From: Mycoplasma sp.
Lineage (GTDB): Bacteria > Bacillota_I > Bacilli_A > Mycoplasmatales > Metamycoplasmataceae
Direction of reading: 5' to 3'
NCBI GenBank assembly: GCA_014803855.1
Contig: JAAVAX010000006.1
Location: 40,512-78,177 of the forward strand
DNA length: 37,666 nt
The position numbers were made by a program, and so were the translations under genes. The notes under the pieces are model-generated. The model ran no database searches and was not told the origin of the DNA. It saw only the letters and a list, made by a program, of their open reading frames with translations. Position 1 is the first letter of the stretch. The number at the start of each line of letters is the position of its first letter. This document shows, one piece after another, positions 1 through 8,601 of the stretch.

Positions 1-139
<139 letters not shown>

Positions 140-144
140 TTACT

Positions 145-768
145 TTATTTATTATTTTTATTATCTAATATTTTCTTAATTGGTTTATAAGAAAATCTAT
201 GAATATTTTTTAATGGTTTGTACTTAACTAATGCTTCTAAATGACCTTTAGTTCCATATCCCTTATTTGAACTAAAATTATAATTTGGATATTTTTTATC
301 TAATTCATGCATGATTTTATCTCTAATTACTTTTGCAACAATTGATGCTGCTGCAATAGATTGAGATAAAGAATCTCCTTTTATAATTGATTGTGTTTTA
401 ATCTTAGATAAATTAATTTTTTCAGCATCAATTAAACAATAATCAATTTCACTTTTATGTCTATTGATTAATTCTTTCATTCCATTAATAGAAGTTTGTT
501 TTGGATTATTAATATCAACATACTCTGCATCATATATTATTCAATCAACTAATTTGGCATCATTAATTATTTGTTTAAATACATCATTACGCTTTTTTTC
601 ACTAAGTTTTTTAGAATCATTAATATTAGTATTAACATAATCTTTATCAAAAGAACATATTGCTACTACTAATGGACCAGCTAATGGACCTCTACCAGCT
701 TCATCTAAACCTGCAATTGATTTGTAACCCAATTCATATAATTTATTTTCATATTCCTTCATACTCAC
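145..768 (-). CDS. rnhB: Ribonuclease HII
   Basis: Cleaves RNA in RNA-DNA hybrids and removes misincorporated ribonucleotides. The 207-residue product has the RNase HII active-site start [14 protein letters not shown] (Asp22, Glu23) and the later [12 protein letters not shown] helix carrying a further catalytic Asp. One in-frame UGA near position 538 encodes Trp, so under the standard code the gene would look split in two. The start is GTG at 768, one base after the trmB stop. An ATG two codons later (762), with GGGTGAG just upstream, is an equally plausible start. It lies in a minus-strand operon with upp, trmB and galE. Length is normal for the family. Confidence 0.95.
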
Positions 769-769
769 C

Positions 770-1375
770 CTAGAATTTTACTTCCATGTAATTAATATTT
801 TTACCTTTTTTTGATCATTTTATTTCATAACCAGTTTTTACATTTTCATTATTTTTAACTGAATTATGCAAATCATTAGTTAAAAATAAAATATTAGCAT
901 TATAATCCTGTATTTGTTCTATAGATCAATTGAAGAAATCATCATTGTCAGTTTTAATTTTTAATATTCCATCTTTTGATAATAATTTTTTATATATATC
1001 TAAATATTTTTTATATGTTAAACGTCTTTTATAATGTCTTTTCTTTGGTCATGGATCAGAAAAAGTTAATCATAATTCACTAATTGTTCCATCAAAACCA
1101 TCAGATATATCTTCAATATCAGAACAAATTATGTAAAAATTTTTTAAATTTAATAAGTTGCTTCTCTTTGCAGCTTTAGCTGCTACAGTTGGGAATTTTT
1201 CTACACCTATATACACAAGTTCTTTATTAATGGTGGCAAGTTCACAAAGCATTTCACCTTTTCCCATTCCAATTTCTAAAATTGTTTTTTCATTAACCTT
1301 GATAGGAAAATTTTTAATTACATTTGGGCAACTATCTAAATATTCTCTTGACTTTGGATCATTTCTTAATCTCAT
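770..1375 (-). CDS. trmB: tRNA (guanine-N7)-methyltransferase
   Basis: Methylates G46 in the variable loop of tRNAs using S-adenosylmethionine. The 201-residue protein starts MRLRNDP, has the SAM-binding loop [10 protein letters not shown] (about residues 33-42), the [11 protein letters not shown] acidic strand, and the family hallmark [16 protein letters not shown] in the second half. An internal UGA joins the two halves. The C-terminal part continues [21 protein letters not shown], typical of TrmB. It lies 21 nt after upp and one base before the rnhB GTG, so the genes are probably co-transcribed and translationally coupled. Assignment is firm. Confidence 0.95.
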
Positions 1376-1396
1376 AACACTAATATAAAATTCAAA

Positions 1397-2026
1397 TTAT
1401 TTTGTACCAAAAATTCTATCTCCAGCATCACCTAATCCTGGAATAATATAACCATCTTTATTTAATTTTTCATCAATAGCAGCAATATATAAATCAACAT
1501 TTGATGTATTATTTTTTAAATAATCAATACCTTCAGGAGCTCCAACTATTGATACCATTTTAATATTTTCAAACCCATCCTTTTTCAATTTATTAATAGC
1601 GTCAGAGGCAGAACCTCCAGTTGCTAGCATAGGATCAACAATAATAACTACACTATCTCTTGAAACATTGGGCATTTTATAAAAATATTCATGTACTTCA
1701 AGGGTTTTTTCATCTCTATATAGACCAATATGACCAACTCTTGCTTGAGGTAATAATAATTTAATACCTTCAACCATACCAATACCTGCTCTTAATATTG
1801 GAACAATTACAATTTCTTTATCAAATGCATGACCAATTGTTTCTGTATTTGTAGGCGTCTTAATATTAATATTTTTAGGTTTATAATCGCTCAACATTTC
1901 ATAAACCATCAATGAAGCAATTTCATTTAAGTTAGTTTTAAATTCAGTATGATTTGTATTCTTGTCTCTTAAAACAGATAATTTAATTTTAATTAATGGA
2001 TGATCTAATACTTTTACACTTACCAT
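1397..2026 (-). CDS. upp: Uracil phosphoribosyltransferase
   Basis: Salvage enzyme making UMP from uracil and PRPP, important in mollicutes that cannot make pyrimidines de novo. The 209-residue sequence has the type I PRTase PRPP loop VIIVDPMLATGGSA (about residues 127-140), the EIVIVPILRAGIGM strand, and the uracil-binding C-terminus YIIPGLGDAGDRIFGT. Length and motifs match the family exactly. A GGAG ribosome site lies about 8 nt before the ATG. It is the first gene of the minus-strand upp-trmB-rnhB-galE run and is divergent from rsmD across a 64-nt gap that carries the likely promoters. Confidence 0.97.
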   Translation of the reverse strand: MVSVKVLDHPLIKIKLSVLRDKNTNHTEFKTNLNEIASLMVYEMLSDYKPKNINIKTPTNTETIGHAFDKEIVIVPILRAGIGMVEGIKLLLPQARVGHIGLYRDEKTLEVHEYFYKMPNVSRDSVVIIVDPMLATGGSASDAINKLKKDGFENIKMVSIVGAPEGIDYLKNNTSNVDLYIAAIDEKLNKDGYIIPGLGDAGDRIFGTK

Positions 2027-2067
2027 GACAACTCCAAAAAAATAAATTAATAATTATTTCAAACAAA

Positions 2068-2075
2068 ATTATAAT
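2068..2075. promoter_or_regulatory. Overlapping divergent -10 boxes for upp and rsmD
   Basis: The 8-base palindrome ATTATAAT contains TATAAT on both strands (plus 2070-2075, minus 2073-2068). It is the only good -10 match on the plus strand close to rsmD. It would give rsmD a leader of about 8 nt and upp one of about 35 nt. This is read from sequence alone. Confidence 0.4.
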
Positions 2076-2090
2076 TTAAAATTAATTATT

Positions 2091-2636
2091 ATGCTTAGAA
2101 TTATTGCTGGTAAATATCGTTCTAGAACCCTTGAACAACCACCATTAGATATAACAAGACCAACACTTGATCGTGTAAGAGAATCACTTTTTAATATAAT
2201 TCAAAATGAAATAAAAAATTCCATTGTTTTAGATTGCTTTGCTGGGTCTGGTGCTTTTTGCTTAGAAGCAATTTCTAGAGGTGCTACAAAGGCCATTGCT
2301 ATTGAAAAAAATATAATTGCTTTTGAAGTTATAAATAGAAATTCACAAAAATTAAGTGCTAATAATATTGAAATAAAAAATATGGATTCTTTAGTTTATT
2401 TATTACAATCAAAGAATATCAAATTTGATTTCATATATCTTGATCCCCCATACAAGTTAGATGTATTGACTGAAGCTATGGAAATAATTTATGAAAATGA
2501 TCTAATAAAAAATAGAGGAAGAATCATTATTGAAACAAATATTGAAAGAGAAATAAAAGTTCCAAAAAAAATGATGATTTCTGATGAAAGAACATATGGA
2601 AAAACTAAGTTAGTTTTTGTTTCAAAAATTCTTTAA
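2091..2636 (+). CDS. rsmD: 16S rRNA (guanine-966-N2)-methyltransferase
   Basis: Modifies G966 of 16S rRNA in the assembled 30S subunit. The 181-residue protein begins MLRIIAGKYRSRTLEQP followed by RPTLDRVRESLFNI, the RsmD N-terminal signature. It has the SAM loop VLDCFAGSGAFCLEA (about 46-60) and the catalytic DPPY tetrad (118-121). Length is typical. No clear ribosome site precedes the ATG. It is divergent from upp and followed after 80 nt by the Nif3-like gene on the same strand. Confidence 0.95.
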   Translation: MLRIIAGKYRSRTLEQPPLDITRPTLDRVRESLFNIIQNEIKNSIVLDCFAGSGAFCLEAISRGATKAIAIEKNIIAFEVINRNSQKLSANNIEIKNMDSLVYLLQSKNIKFDFIYLDPPYKLDVLTEAMEIIYENDLIKNRGRIIIETNIEREIKVPKKMMISDERTYGKTKLVFVSKIL

Positions 2637-2716
2637 GAAGTTAAAATATATATAATTGTGTATTATTAAATTTCCAAGGGGTATTATTATATGAGATTAT
2701 TAAAGGAAAAAATGAT

Positions 2717-3499
2717 ATGAAAAAAATTAATCAAAATGACATTGTAAAATTTTTAGAAGAAAAATTCCCCTTAAAAAATGCAGAAAAATGAGATTTCCCT
2801 GGTTTTTCTTTAAAGTTATCTAATAAAATTGTAAAGAGAGTCCTAGTTTGCCTAGATGTTAATCTAACTGTTGTAGAAAAAGCAACTAAAGAAAAAATTG
2901 ATTTCATTATCTCATATCATCCATTTAAATTTGCTAATTCATGAAATACCATCTATGTTTATGATAAAAGTAAAAAAGAATTAGTAAAAAAACTTACAGA
3001 TAACAAAATAAGTGTTTATTCAGTTCATACAAATTTAGATCATGATAAATATGGTACTGCTTATCAAATAATAAAGCAACTTGAATTGGAAAATAATATT
3101 GCTAAAAATTATAATTCTTCTATAGTTATATCATATGGTAAGCAACTATTAGATTTGATTGTTTTAATTAAATATAAATTAAAAATTAACACGCTTTTAA
3201 CTAATTCATTTAGCAAATTAGATATGATGATTGATAGATTTACTTTATTTCCAGGAGCAGGTGATGTTTATCAATATTTAGATAGAATGAAGAAAGATAA
3301 AACTGATCTATTAATTACTTCAGATATTAAATGAAATGAACAGCAATTATTAAATTCATTGGGTGTAAATTTCATTATTATTCCTCATAAAACTGAGGAA
3401 ATAGTTGTTGACTTATTAGGTGATTTATTAACAAAAAACTTTGATGATGAAATCAAAGTAATAAAATACATGGAAGAAGATTTTATTAAAGGATTTTAA
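2717..3499 (+). CDS. Nif3-like dinuclear metal-centre protein (YqfO/YbgI family)
   Basis: A 260-residue member of the Nif3/YbgI family, which forms hexameric toroids with a two-metal site; cellular role is unsettled, and the name GTP cyclohydrolase I type 2 is often carried over. Visible family marks are DFPGFSLKL near the start, ISYHPFKF, SVHTNLDHD, FPGAGDVYQ in the middle and IIPHKTEE near the end, supplying His/Asp/Glu ligands. The usual HHP is YHP here, so one expected metal ligand is missing. Two or more UGA codons encode Trp. The ATG at 2717 is chosen because AAAGGA lies upstream at a suitable distance. The stop TAA abuts the nfo ATG directly. Confidence 0.85.
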
Positions 3500-4351
3500 A
3501 TGTTAAAAATTGGTTCTCATATTTCATTTAAGGCACCTAATTATTTAGTTGATAGCATTAATGAAAGTTTAGAAAATAATGCTAATACTGTGATGATATA
3601 TTTAGGGCCGCCACAAAGTTCAAAAAGAATAGATCCATCTAAGTATAAAGTTGATGAATATAAAAAGGAACTTATAAATAAAATTAGTCCTATAGATATA
3701 ATTGTTCATGCTCCATACATAATAAATTTAGCTAATTTAGAAAAATCAGAATTTGCAAAAAAATTTTTAATTAGTGAAATTAATAGAATGAATGTAATTG
3801 GTGCTAAATATATTGTTTTACATCCTGGAGCTAGTCTAAAACAAGATATAAATGAATCATTGGAGCATTTAGCAAAAAACTTAAAAGAAATATTGAATGA
3901 AACTAAGGATGTTGAAATAGTTCTAGAAACTATGGCTGGTAAAAGTTCAGAAATTGGAGCATCATTAGAACAATTAAAGTATTTAATAGATAAAGTAAAT
4001 GATGACCGTATTGGTATTTGCTTAGATACATGTCATATGTGAGATGCTGGTTATGATTTAAAAAATGATTTTGAAAGTAATAATGGAAAAATGCTATTTG
4101 ACAAACTAGATAAATTAAGTTTAACTAAGAAAGTAAAAGTAATTCATCTAAATGATTCAAAAAATGAATTAAATTCTCATAAAGATCGTCATGAAAATAT
4201 TGGAAAAGGACATATAGGAAAAAAAGCATTAATAAATTTTGCTAATCACAAAAATTTTGATAACATTCCAATCATTTTAGAAACTCCATATACAGATGGT
4301 AAAAATTTATATGCTGAAGAAATAAAAATGATTAGAGAGGGTAGAGACTAA
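3500..4351 (+). CDS. nfo: Endonuclease IV (AP endonuclease)
   Basis: Cuts the DNA backbone 5' to abasic sites in base-excision repair, using three zinc ions. The 283-residue product begins MLKIGSHISF and contains VHAPYIINLA, IVLHPGA, IVLETMAGK, GICLDTCHMWDAGYD and VIHLNDSKN...DRHENIGKG, the full set of metal-ligand motifs of this TIM-barrel family. The Trp after TCHM is UGA-coded. It starts immediately after the Nif3-like stop, and its TAA overlaps the mutM ATG by one base, so the two repair genes are tightly coupled. Length is as expected. Confidence 0.97.
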
Positions 4352-5169
4352 TGCCAGAATTACCAGAAGTTGAAACAGTCATTAATTATTTAAAAAAACA
4401 AATAATTAATTCAAAAATTTTAGATGTTGAAATAAAAAATTATAAATTCTTAAAAAACAGAAATTTAGAATCATTTAAAAATGAAGTTATAAATAAAAAA
4501 ATATTAGATATAAAAAGAAAAGGAAAGTATCTAATCTTTGTATTATCTGATGATTTATTTATGATTAGCCATTTAAGAATGGAAGGAAAATATTTTGTTG
4601 ATGATAAGATTCAAAATAGAAAACATGATTATTTGATTTTTAAATTGTCAAATGATAAATATCTTTCATACAATGATTCTAGACAATTTGGAACATTTCA
4701 CTTAACTAATGATTTAAATAGTTTAAATGAAATTAAGAAAGTTGCAATTGATCCACTAGATGATCAATTTAGCACTGATTTTTTATATAAAAAAACATGC
4801 AAATCTAAGAAAAATATTAAAACATTATTATTAGACCAAACTATTATAAGTGGGATAGGAAATATATATGCATCTGAAATATTATTTGATTCAAAAATTT
4901 CTCCATTTAAAAATGCTAATGAATTGTCTAAAAATGATATTAATAAAATAGTAGTATCTTCTAAAAAAATATTAAAAGAAGCTATTAAATACAATGGAAC
5001 TACTATTCACTCCTTTTCATTTGGTGATAATAAAACTGGTGAATATAACAATTATCTAAAAGTTGTTTATAGAGAAAACAAAGATTGTCCTGTATGTAAA
5101 AATGAAAAAATTAAAAGAATTAAACAACAATCTAGAAGTACCTTTTATTGTCCTAATTGTCAAAAATAA
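4351..5169 (+). CDS. mutM: Formamidopyrimidine-DNA glycosylase
   Basis: Removes oxidised purines such as 8-oxoguanine and nicks the abasic site. The 272-residue protein starts with PELPEVETV, providing the catalytic Pro2 and Glu3, has the conserved SHLRMEGKY strand, the helix-two-turn-helix region LLDQTIISGIGNIYASEILF, and a C-terminal four-cysteine zinc finger (CPVC ... CPNC). All functional residues are present. It overlaps the nfo stop by one base, putting the glycosylase and AP endonuclease steps in one transcript. The zinc finger ends only two residues before the stop, as usual. Confidence 0.97.
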   Translation: MPELPEVETVINYLKKQIINSKILDVEIKNYKFLKNRNLESFKNEVINKKILDIKRKGKYLIFVLSDDLFMISHLRMEGKYFVDDKIQNRKHDYLIFKLSNDKYLSYNDSRQFGTFHLTNDLNSLNEIKKVAIDPLDDQFSTDFLYKKTCKSKKNIKTLLLDQTIISGIGNIYASEILFDSKISPFKNANELSKNDINKIVVSSKKILKEAIKYNGTTIHSFSFGDNKTGEYNNYLKVVYRENKDCPVCKNEKIKRIKQQSRSTFYCPNCQK

Positions 5170-5181
5170 TAACATATTAAA

Positions 5182-5218
5182 AAATAAAAAAAATTATTTG
5201 ATACTACATCAAATAATT
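5182..5218 (-). terminator. Rho-independent terminator of ssrA
   Basis: A perfect 11-bp stem AATTATTTGAT/ATCAAATAATT (5192-5218) with a 5-nt loop. On the minus strand it is followed by a run of U-rich sequence (TTTTTTTATTTTTT), just past the tmRNA 3' end. It may also slow plus-strand transcription leaving mutM. Confidence 0.8.
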
Positions 5219-5241
5219 GGTATTTTATTAATAAAAATATA

Positions 5242-5626
5242 TGGTGGAGATGCGGGGAGTCGAACCCCGGTCCAAAAATTAAGAAATATTATTTGTCTAC
5301 AGTTTAGATTATTCTTATATACATTTCTATTTTATTAGAACAATCAAGAAAATAAAATGAAAGTCAATTACTTATTCATTAGATTTTAATTGAATCCATC
5401 TACATACCCTCTTGACGACACTTTCTAAATTAAAGGGATCATTAGAAGCGACTAGATGCTATATTCTAAGCAAAAACTAGATTTGATGATTGTGAAGACA
5501 TTAAATTTGTGTAGTCTTCTGTTGATTTGTTTTCTTTTCCGTTTATTGAAAAGCCTAAAGTAATTATGGTCTACTACACCACTGCAAAATAATATACCTA
5601 ACTCCTGTCGAAACCATTACATCCCC
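5242..5626 (-). ncRNA. ssrA: Transfer-messenger RNA (tmRNA)
   Basis: Rescues stalled ribosomes by trans-translation. The 5' end GGGGATGTAATGG (5626 downward) pairs with the 3' end GCATCTCCACCA (5242 upward) to form the tRNA-like acceptor stem, with one G-U pair. The T arm GGACCGGGGTTCGACTCCCC is near-canonical and the CCA is encoded. The 385-nt length is typical. The internal tag reading frame lies at 5466-5540. smpB, encoding its protein partner, is immediately upstream, ending 9 nt before the tmRNA 5' end. A strong terminator follows. Confidence 0.97.
5466..5540 (-). other. tmRNA proteolysis-tag reading frame
   Basis: Inside ssrA, a 24-codon frame begins GKENKSTEDY, ends SNLVFA and stops at UAG, which avoids UGA (Trp here). 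The hydrophobic LVFA end is the kind of degron read by AAA+ proteases; Lon is encoded in this window. The resume codon GGA follows ATAAAC, as in other tmRNAs. The first residue is inferred from that context. Confidence 0.8.
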
Positions 5627-5635
5627 AAAAAAAGA

Positions 5636-6064
5636 TTAGAGATATTGTTTCAATCTTTTTTTAATATCATTTTCTTTAATTGCTTGTCTTTTATCAATTT
5701 TATTTCTTTTTTTAGCAATAGAAATTTCTAATTTTATTTTTCCATTTTCTCAAATCAATGATAAAGGAATTATTGTACATTTTAATTTTTCAATTTTTGT
5801 TAGGATTCTTAATAATTCATTTTTGTGTAATAATAATTTTCTAGATCTAAATTCATCATTTTTCTCTAACATTCATGATGATATGTGCATATTAGAAACG
5901 AATAATTCGCTACCTTTAAATGAACAAAATGAATTTTTTAAATTCACATTTTTTGCTCTTATTGATTTAACTTCCCAACCCTGAAGTTCCATACCAGCAA
6001 TATATTTATCTAATATTTCATAATCAGAGGTAGCAAATTTATTTTTTACTATTACCTTTGACAT
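5636..6064 (-). CDS. smpB: SsrA-binding protein
   Basis: Binds the tRNA-like part of tmRNA and brings it to stalled ribosomes. The 142-residue protein has the SmpB oligonucleotide-binding core: VKNKFATSDYEILDKYIAGMEL, LQGWEVKSIRAKNVNLKNSF, ELFVSNMHIS, then RSRKLLLHKNELLRI and IIPLSLIWENGKIKLEISIAKKR, with a basic tail ending KKRLKQYL. An in-frame UGA after MHISS is Trp. A TATAAT lies at 6090-6085, about 20 nt before the ATG. Its stop is only 9 nt from the ssrA 5' end, so the two are probably transcribed together and the tmRNA precursor is cut from the smpB message. Confidence 0.96.
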
Positions 6065-6147
6065 ATTTTTTAACCTAACAAAATATTATAATAGCATATT
6101 AATCTATATAATCTTAATTAAGAATTATATACAATGATTAAAAAATA

Positions 6148-6176
6148 AAAAAAATCAAACTTATTTTGATTTTTTT
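6148..6176 (-). terminator. Perfect hairpin with U-run at the 3' end of the membrane gene
   Basis: 12-bp perfect arms AAAAAAATCAAA/TTTGATTTTTTT with a 5-base loop. The stop codon (6161-6163) of the upstream membrane protein lies inside the structure. It separates that gene from the smpB promoter. AT-rich arms make it look bidirectional, but only minus-strand genes enter it. Confidence 0.65.
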
Positions 6177-6970
6177 ATTCTTATTTTATCTTTAATTTTT
6201 TCCATTCAAGCAAAGTATGAATTGTCAATGTAACTAATTCTAAGAACTTTTGCTCATAAGTAATTAACTAGAATTAAAATGAATGGGCTAAACAATAAAA
6301 TTAAAACATTAATGAATACAGCTAAAGCTGGAACATTTTTTAGATCAATAAATAAGATTCTTTGCACATCTAAAAATGAATAAATGTGTGCTCCTTGTAC
6401 ATTACCATTTTCACCTACTACTGCACCAGCTCCATACAATATTGCATGATATGCTACAAAAAATGAAACATACATTGAGCATACACCAATAATTCTTTTA
6501 TTCAACACCAAGTAATGTCTTAATGCTATTAATACAACAAAACCTAAAATAGGGTTAATAGCATGTAAGAATAAACTTGATATTAATGAATATGCATTTA
6601 ATCATTGATATGCTTCTACTCCAGGAGCTAAAGCTGCTCAATAAATTACAAATGTCATTGTTATTAAGGATACACTACCCATAAAAAATGATCCTGCTCT
6701 TGAAGAATTAGGAAGACATGCATAAATAATTAACATTATTCCTAAAAATAAGTTAGTTTGGACAGTAAAATAACCTAACATATAAAAAGGACCAAAAACT
6801 CTATTTAAAGAATTAGCAAATTCTTTTGTTCCAGTAGCATTTGGGTCTTGTGCTTCAAATCATCTACCTCCACTTAAAACACAAAATACAATAGTACTTA
6901 TTAATACAATAAGTCCAAAAATAAATGGCATATTAAACCTTCATTTTTGAATTTTTTTGTTCTCTTTCAT
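6161..6970 (-). CDS. Multi-pass membrane protein, Pr6Pr/DUF1600-like
   Basis: A 269-residue integral membrane protein with about six hydrophobic segments: FIFGLIVLISTIVFCVL, a pair around YMLGYFTVQTNLFLGIMLII, MGSVSLITMTFVIYWAALA, ISSLFLHAINPILGFVVLI, VCSMYVSFFVAYHAILYG and AVFINVLILLFSPFILILV. The YFTVQTN and LHAINP motifs resemble the six-helix Pr6Pr/DUF1600-type proteins of mycoplasmas; function is unknown. Several Trp are UGA-coded. Start is uncertain: ATGs at 6979, 6973 and 6970 lack a ribosome site, whereas the ATG at 6931 has GAAGG well placed and would leave 256 residues. A TATAAT lies at 6995-6990. The tail is basic (KIKDKIRIKKSK), which places it in the cytoplasm. Confidence 0.7.
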
Positions 6971-7132
6971 CATAATCATAATATGTAAAATTATATCAAC
7001 ATTTATATTATCTAATAACGTTTTATCTTTATTAATTCATTATCATCTCATTCTTGTTCTTATCTATTTATTTGAAATAAAATATTTTGTAAAATAAAAA
7101 AATAAACAAATTGATATAATTAAATTGGTTTT

Positions 7133-7223
7133 GGAGTAGTACTCAAGAGGCTGAAGAGGACGCACTGCTAACGCGTTAGGGGGAGCAATCCCCGCGGAGG
7201 TTCAAATCCTCTCTACTCCGCCA
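7133..7223 (+). tRNA. tRNA-Ser (anticodon GCU)
   Basis: A 91-nt class II tRNA. Acceptor GGAGTAG pairs with CTACTCC; anticodon loop CTGCTAA gives GCU, reading AGC/AGU serine codons. There is a long variable arm (GGGGGAGCAATCCCC), the T loop GGTTCAAATCC is present, and CCA is encoded. TATAAT at 7115-7120 is the likely promoter. A long T-run (7224-7248) follows as terminator. Confidence 0.96.
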
Positions 7224-7257
7224 TTTTTTTATGCTTTTTTTTTTTTTTAAAAAAAAA
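7224..7257. terminator. T-run/A-run terminator between tRNA-Ser and the convergent membrane gene
   Basis: After the tRNA CCA come seven T, a short ATGC, fourteen T, then nine A running into the opposite gene's stop codon. The T14/A9 junction can fold into an A-U hairpin on either strand. It probably ends both the tRNA transcript and the opposing message. Confidence 0.5.
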
Positions 7258-7896
7258 TTATCATTTATTTTTATAATCATTTTCATATCTATAGAATAAT
7301 TTAAATATTGGAAATGTAGTAGATATTGCTATTGGTATAGTTAATAAATTTGTTAATAATCAAGGAACATTATAAACAAGTGCAGCTCATGGGTCTTTGC
7401 CTCATCATGTTAAAGATGCTAGTGAATGTAACAAATATTTAATACAAATCATTATGGAAAATGAAATAATAAAAATCAAATAAGAAATTAGTTGATAATG
7501 CTTGTTTTTAATAAAAATATTAGATATAAATCTTGATAAATAGATAAATGAAAAAATATAAAAAACTAAAAAATATTCAAAAAAGGTTTGCAATGGATTA
7601 ATTATTCATGGTCCAATTTCTAAAGCAAATAAAATTGGTGGAACTACTAAAAAGAAAAAAATATTTACTAATATATTATTTATTTTATATATACCAATTG
7701 CATAAAAAATTAAAAATACTTGAATTGAATAATGAAATATTTTTACATTCTCAAGTGAAAAATCCAAGACAATAATTATTGCTAACAAGATGGATGCAAC
7801 ACAAATTGAAAATATTAAATTACTTTTGTTCTTATACTCATTAAATTTCATATTCAAATCTACTGTTTTTATTTTTATAAATTTTAAAATATACAT
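7258..7896 (-). CDS. Multi-pass membrane protein of unknown function
   Basis: 212 residues with about six hydrophobic segments, e.g. IFSICVASILLAIIIVLDF, IQVFLIFYAIGIYKI, ILVNIFFFLVVPPILFALEI, FFEYFLVFYIFSFIYL, LISYLIFIISFSIMICI and VPWLLTNLLTIPIAI. The N-terminus is basic (KFIKIKTV). Near the C-terminus there is a Trp-rich stretch TWWGKDPWAALVYNVPW, most of whose Trp are UGA codons. The pattern loosely recalls YwaF/TMEM164-like or DUF1600-like membrane proteins, but I do not recognise the family. It ends at TAA against the tRNA-Ser T-run and is divergent from the membrane gene at 8017. Confidence 0.65.
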
Positions 7897-7971
7897 TTTA
7901 ATTTATGTAAAAAACAAAAATTACTATTAAATAATACATAAAATACATTTATACTTAATATAATTAACATA

Positions 7972-7977
7972 TATAAT
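7972..7977 (+). promoter_or_regulatory. -10 box of the 8017 membrane gene
   Basis: TATAAT followed by ATG-free leader, about 40 nt before the chosen GTG start. No convincing -35 is visible, which is usual in mycoplasmas. Confidence 0.4.
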
Positions 7978-8016
7978 ATGCATTTCTTGAACATTTAAAA
8001 TTTGAAAGGTAAATTT

Positions 8017-8577
8017 GTGAAGATTAAATTAAAAAAATACATCATAATATTTACTATTACAATGATTACATATCTTTGTTCATTTATTGTTTTTTTTGTT
8101 TTAAATAAAACTGATGATGGAAAAGGTAAAGAAGTTGGGGCATTTATTATGCTAATTGTATTAGTATTGTTCTATGCTTTTGTATCTATAGCAATTTTGT
8201 TCAATTCTGCAATCAATATAATAATATTTTGAAGAGAGAGAGGAATATGGAAAATAATGACATTATTAATTGGTGTAATAATGACCATATTATCCATTAC
8301 AATTGCATTACTATCAGTGTTATGAATATATGAATTTATAAATGAAATGATTGGAATAATTAAAGAAGATAAAACTAACATTATATGAGATGTTTTTTTA
8401 GGTTTTACAACTTCACATAGTTCATTTAGTATTTCATTTAGATACTATGTTATTATATTTACTTTTATAGTGTTGTGAAATGCTTTAGGATTAGTTTATG
8501 AATTTATTAAATGAATATTTAGCAGAAGACAAAATAAGCAAGTTGAAGAAAATGAAAATGAAATCATCTCTAATTAA
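8017..8577 (+). CDS. Four-helix membrane protein of unknown function
   Basis: 186 residues with four hydrophobic segments: YIIIFTITMITYLCSFIVFF, FIMLIVLVLFYAFVSIAIL, MTLLIGVIMTILSITIALL and YYVIIFTFIVLWNALGLVY. The tail is charged and acidic (RRQNKQVEENENEIISN). The GTG at 8017 is preferred because AAAGGT lies 6 nt upstream; a TTG at 8002 would add five residues but would have that ribosome site inside the gene. Five or so Trp are UGA. It sits alone on the plus strand between membrane gene 7258 and convergent ileS. No family is recognised. Confidence 0.65.
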
Positions 8578-8601
8578 ATCCATCATTTACTATATTTAAA
8601 T

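Noticed and set aside
5063-5338. Open frame of 91 codons across the mutM end and ssrA
   Set aside because: It runs out of frame through the mutM zinc finger and then through the tmRNA 3' end, which is an RNA gene.
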